A DNA stretch of 8,155 nt, taken from positions 1-8,155 of the forward strand of contig JAIFLS010000200.1 of assembly GCA_020048935.1 (NCBI GenBank), read 5' to 3'. The stretch is from a bacterium. Its GTDB lineage: Bacteria; Verrucomicrobiota; Kiritimatiellia; UBA8416. How positions within the stretch are numbered: position 1 is the first letter of the stretch; every line of letters starts with the position of its first letter. Shown one piece after another: positions 7,456 to 8,155 of this stretch. The notes below the pieces were generated by a model, which saw only the letters and a program-made list of their open reading frames with translations, ran no database searches and was not told the DNA's origin. The position numbers and the translations under genes were made by a program.

Positions 7456-8155
7456 ATGAATACAAACGCGACCGTTTTGAATCTGAATGGCCAGTGGATG
7501 TACCATCGCAAAGGCGGGCCGGAGTCGGGTGCTGCCACGGTGCCCGGAGACATTTACAATGACCTGCTCAGGAACGGGCAGATTCACGATCCGTTCTATC
7601 GCGACAACGAGGAGCGGTTGCTCTGGATCGGAGAGTGCGACTGGAGTTTTGAGCGCCGTTTTGATGTGTCGCCGGAGATGTTTCAGAGGTCTCGGGTGTT
7701 ATTGCGTTGCGAAGGGCTGGATACCTTGGCGACGATCCGGATCAACGGCAAGCTGCTGGCCGAGACCGACAACATGTTCCGCGTGTGGGAGTGGGATGTG
7801 AAAGACCTGCTTCGCGTCGGCGGGAACACTATCCAGGTCGACTTCGCCTCGGCGGTTGAGTTCTCGAAGAACGTCTATACCGCGCGTGACAAAGGCCCGT
7901 ACCTGTTCCCGGGCAAGATCTATGCGGCCATGCCGGGTATGATGCGCAAGGAGCCATGCAACTTCGGTTGGGACTGGGGCATCAAGGCGGTTACCTGCGG
8001 TATCTGGCGCGATATAAACATTGTGGCTTTCAATACGGCCCGCTTGACCGATATAAAGATGGTGCAGGATCACAAGAAGCCTGGACGGGTTGGCCTGGCC
8101 ATTGAGGCAGGGATTGAGAGACTCGACCGTGCGGCGTTGCGGGTTCGGGCGTCGA
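7456..8155 (+). CDS. Beta-mannosidase, GH2 family, N-terminal part (3' end outside window)
   Basis: ATG 7456 opens a frame that stays open to the window edge, giving 233 residues beginning MNTNATVLNLNGQWMYHR. It is the N-terminal sugar-binding beta-sandwich of a GH2 exo-beta-mannosidase, which releases mannose from the non-reducing ends of beta-mannosides. Characteristic segments are ATVPGDIYNDLLRNG, IHDPFYRDNEERLLWIGECDW, CEGLDTLATIRINGK (85-99), NMFRVWEWDVKDLL and the family signature NFGWDWG (169-175), followed by TCGIWRDI. The catalytic Glu residues lie further downstream and are not in the window. No signal peptide is present, so it should act in the cytoplasm. The start follows the previous stop by only 4 nt, with AGAGA 8 to 12 nt upstream inside the preceding gene, so the two are translationally close-coupled. 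Family assignment is strong; subgroup (mannooligosaccharide or N-glycan core) cannot be told from this part. Confidence 0.92.
   Translation, partial: MNTNATVLNLNGQWMYHRKGGPESGAATVPGDIYNDLLRNGQIHDPFYRDNEERLLWIGECDWSFERRFDVSPEMFQRSRVLLRCEGLDTLATIRINGKLLAETDNMFRVWEWDVKDLLRVGGNTIQVDFASAVEFSKNVYTARDKGPYLFPGKIYAAMPGMMRKEPCNFGWDWGIKAVTCGIWRDINIVAFNTARLTDIKMVQDHKKPGRVGLAIEAGIERLDRAALRVRAS

Overview
This window reads as part of a single plus-strand gene cluster for polysaccharide or glycan breakdown, probably from a free-living or gut bacterium of the Planctomycetota–Verrucomicrobiota–Kiritimatiellota/Lentisphaerota group. That assignment is an inference. It rests on a large exported protein of the DUF6288 type beside many exported SGNH-type esterases and glycoside hydrolases, with no SusC/SusD pair in view. 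No ribosomal RNA or other taxonomic marker gene is present.

Layout, all on the + strand. Positions 1-305 hold the 3' end of a gene whose product ends in helical-repeat-like sequence. Positions 359-1191 hold an exported SGNH/GDSL hydrolase. Its reading frame is broken just after the start by an exact 26-bp tandem duplication (369-394 and 395-420). Positions 1206-4277 encode a 1023-residue secreted DUF6288-like protein: signal peptide, PDZ-like domain, alpha-toroid region, HEAT-like repeats and a C-terminal beta-sandwich. Positions 4332-6212 encode a secreted sialate O-acetylesterase-family esterase. Positions 6258-7451 encode a cytoplasmic (alpha/alpha)6 glycoside hydrolase of the trehalase/GH63/MGH1-like kind. 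From 7456 to the window edge is the N-terminal part of a cytoplasmic GH2 beta-mannosidase. Gaps are short (about 4 to 55 nt) and none contains a convincing terminator, so the genes are probably co-transcribed.

A plausible joint role is two-stage use of an acetylated mannose-containing glycan. Exported esterases would remove O-acetyl groups outside the cytoplasm, and the two leaderless glycoside hydrolases would finish the imported oligosaccharides. No transporter, regulator or backbone-cleaving endo-enzyme is visible, so the substrate is inferred mainly from the beta-mannosidase. The most notable observations are the frame-breaking 26-bp duplication in the SGNH hydrolase, a palindromic repeat-like element inside its linker, a Gln at the place where a catalytic Glu would be expected in the MGH1-like enzyme, and the unusual multi-domain DUF6288-like protein.
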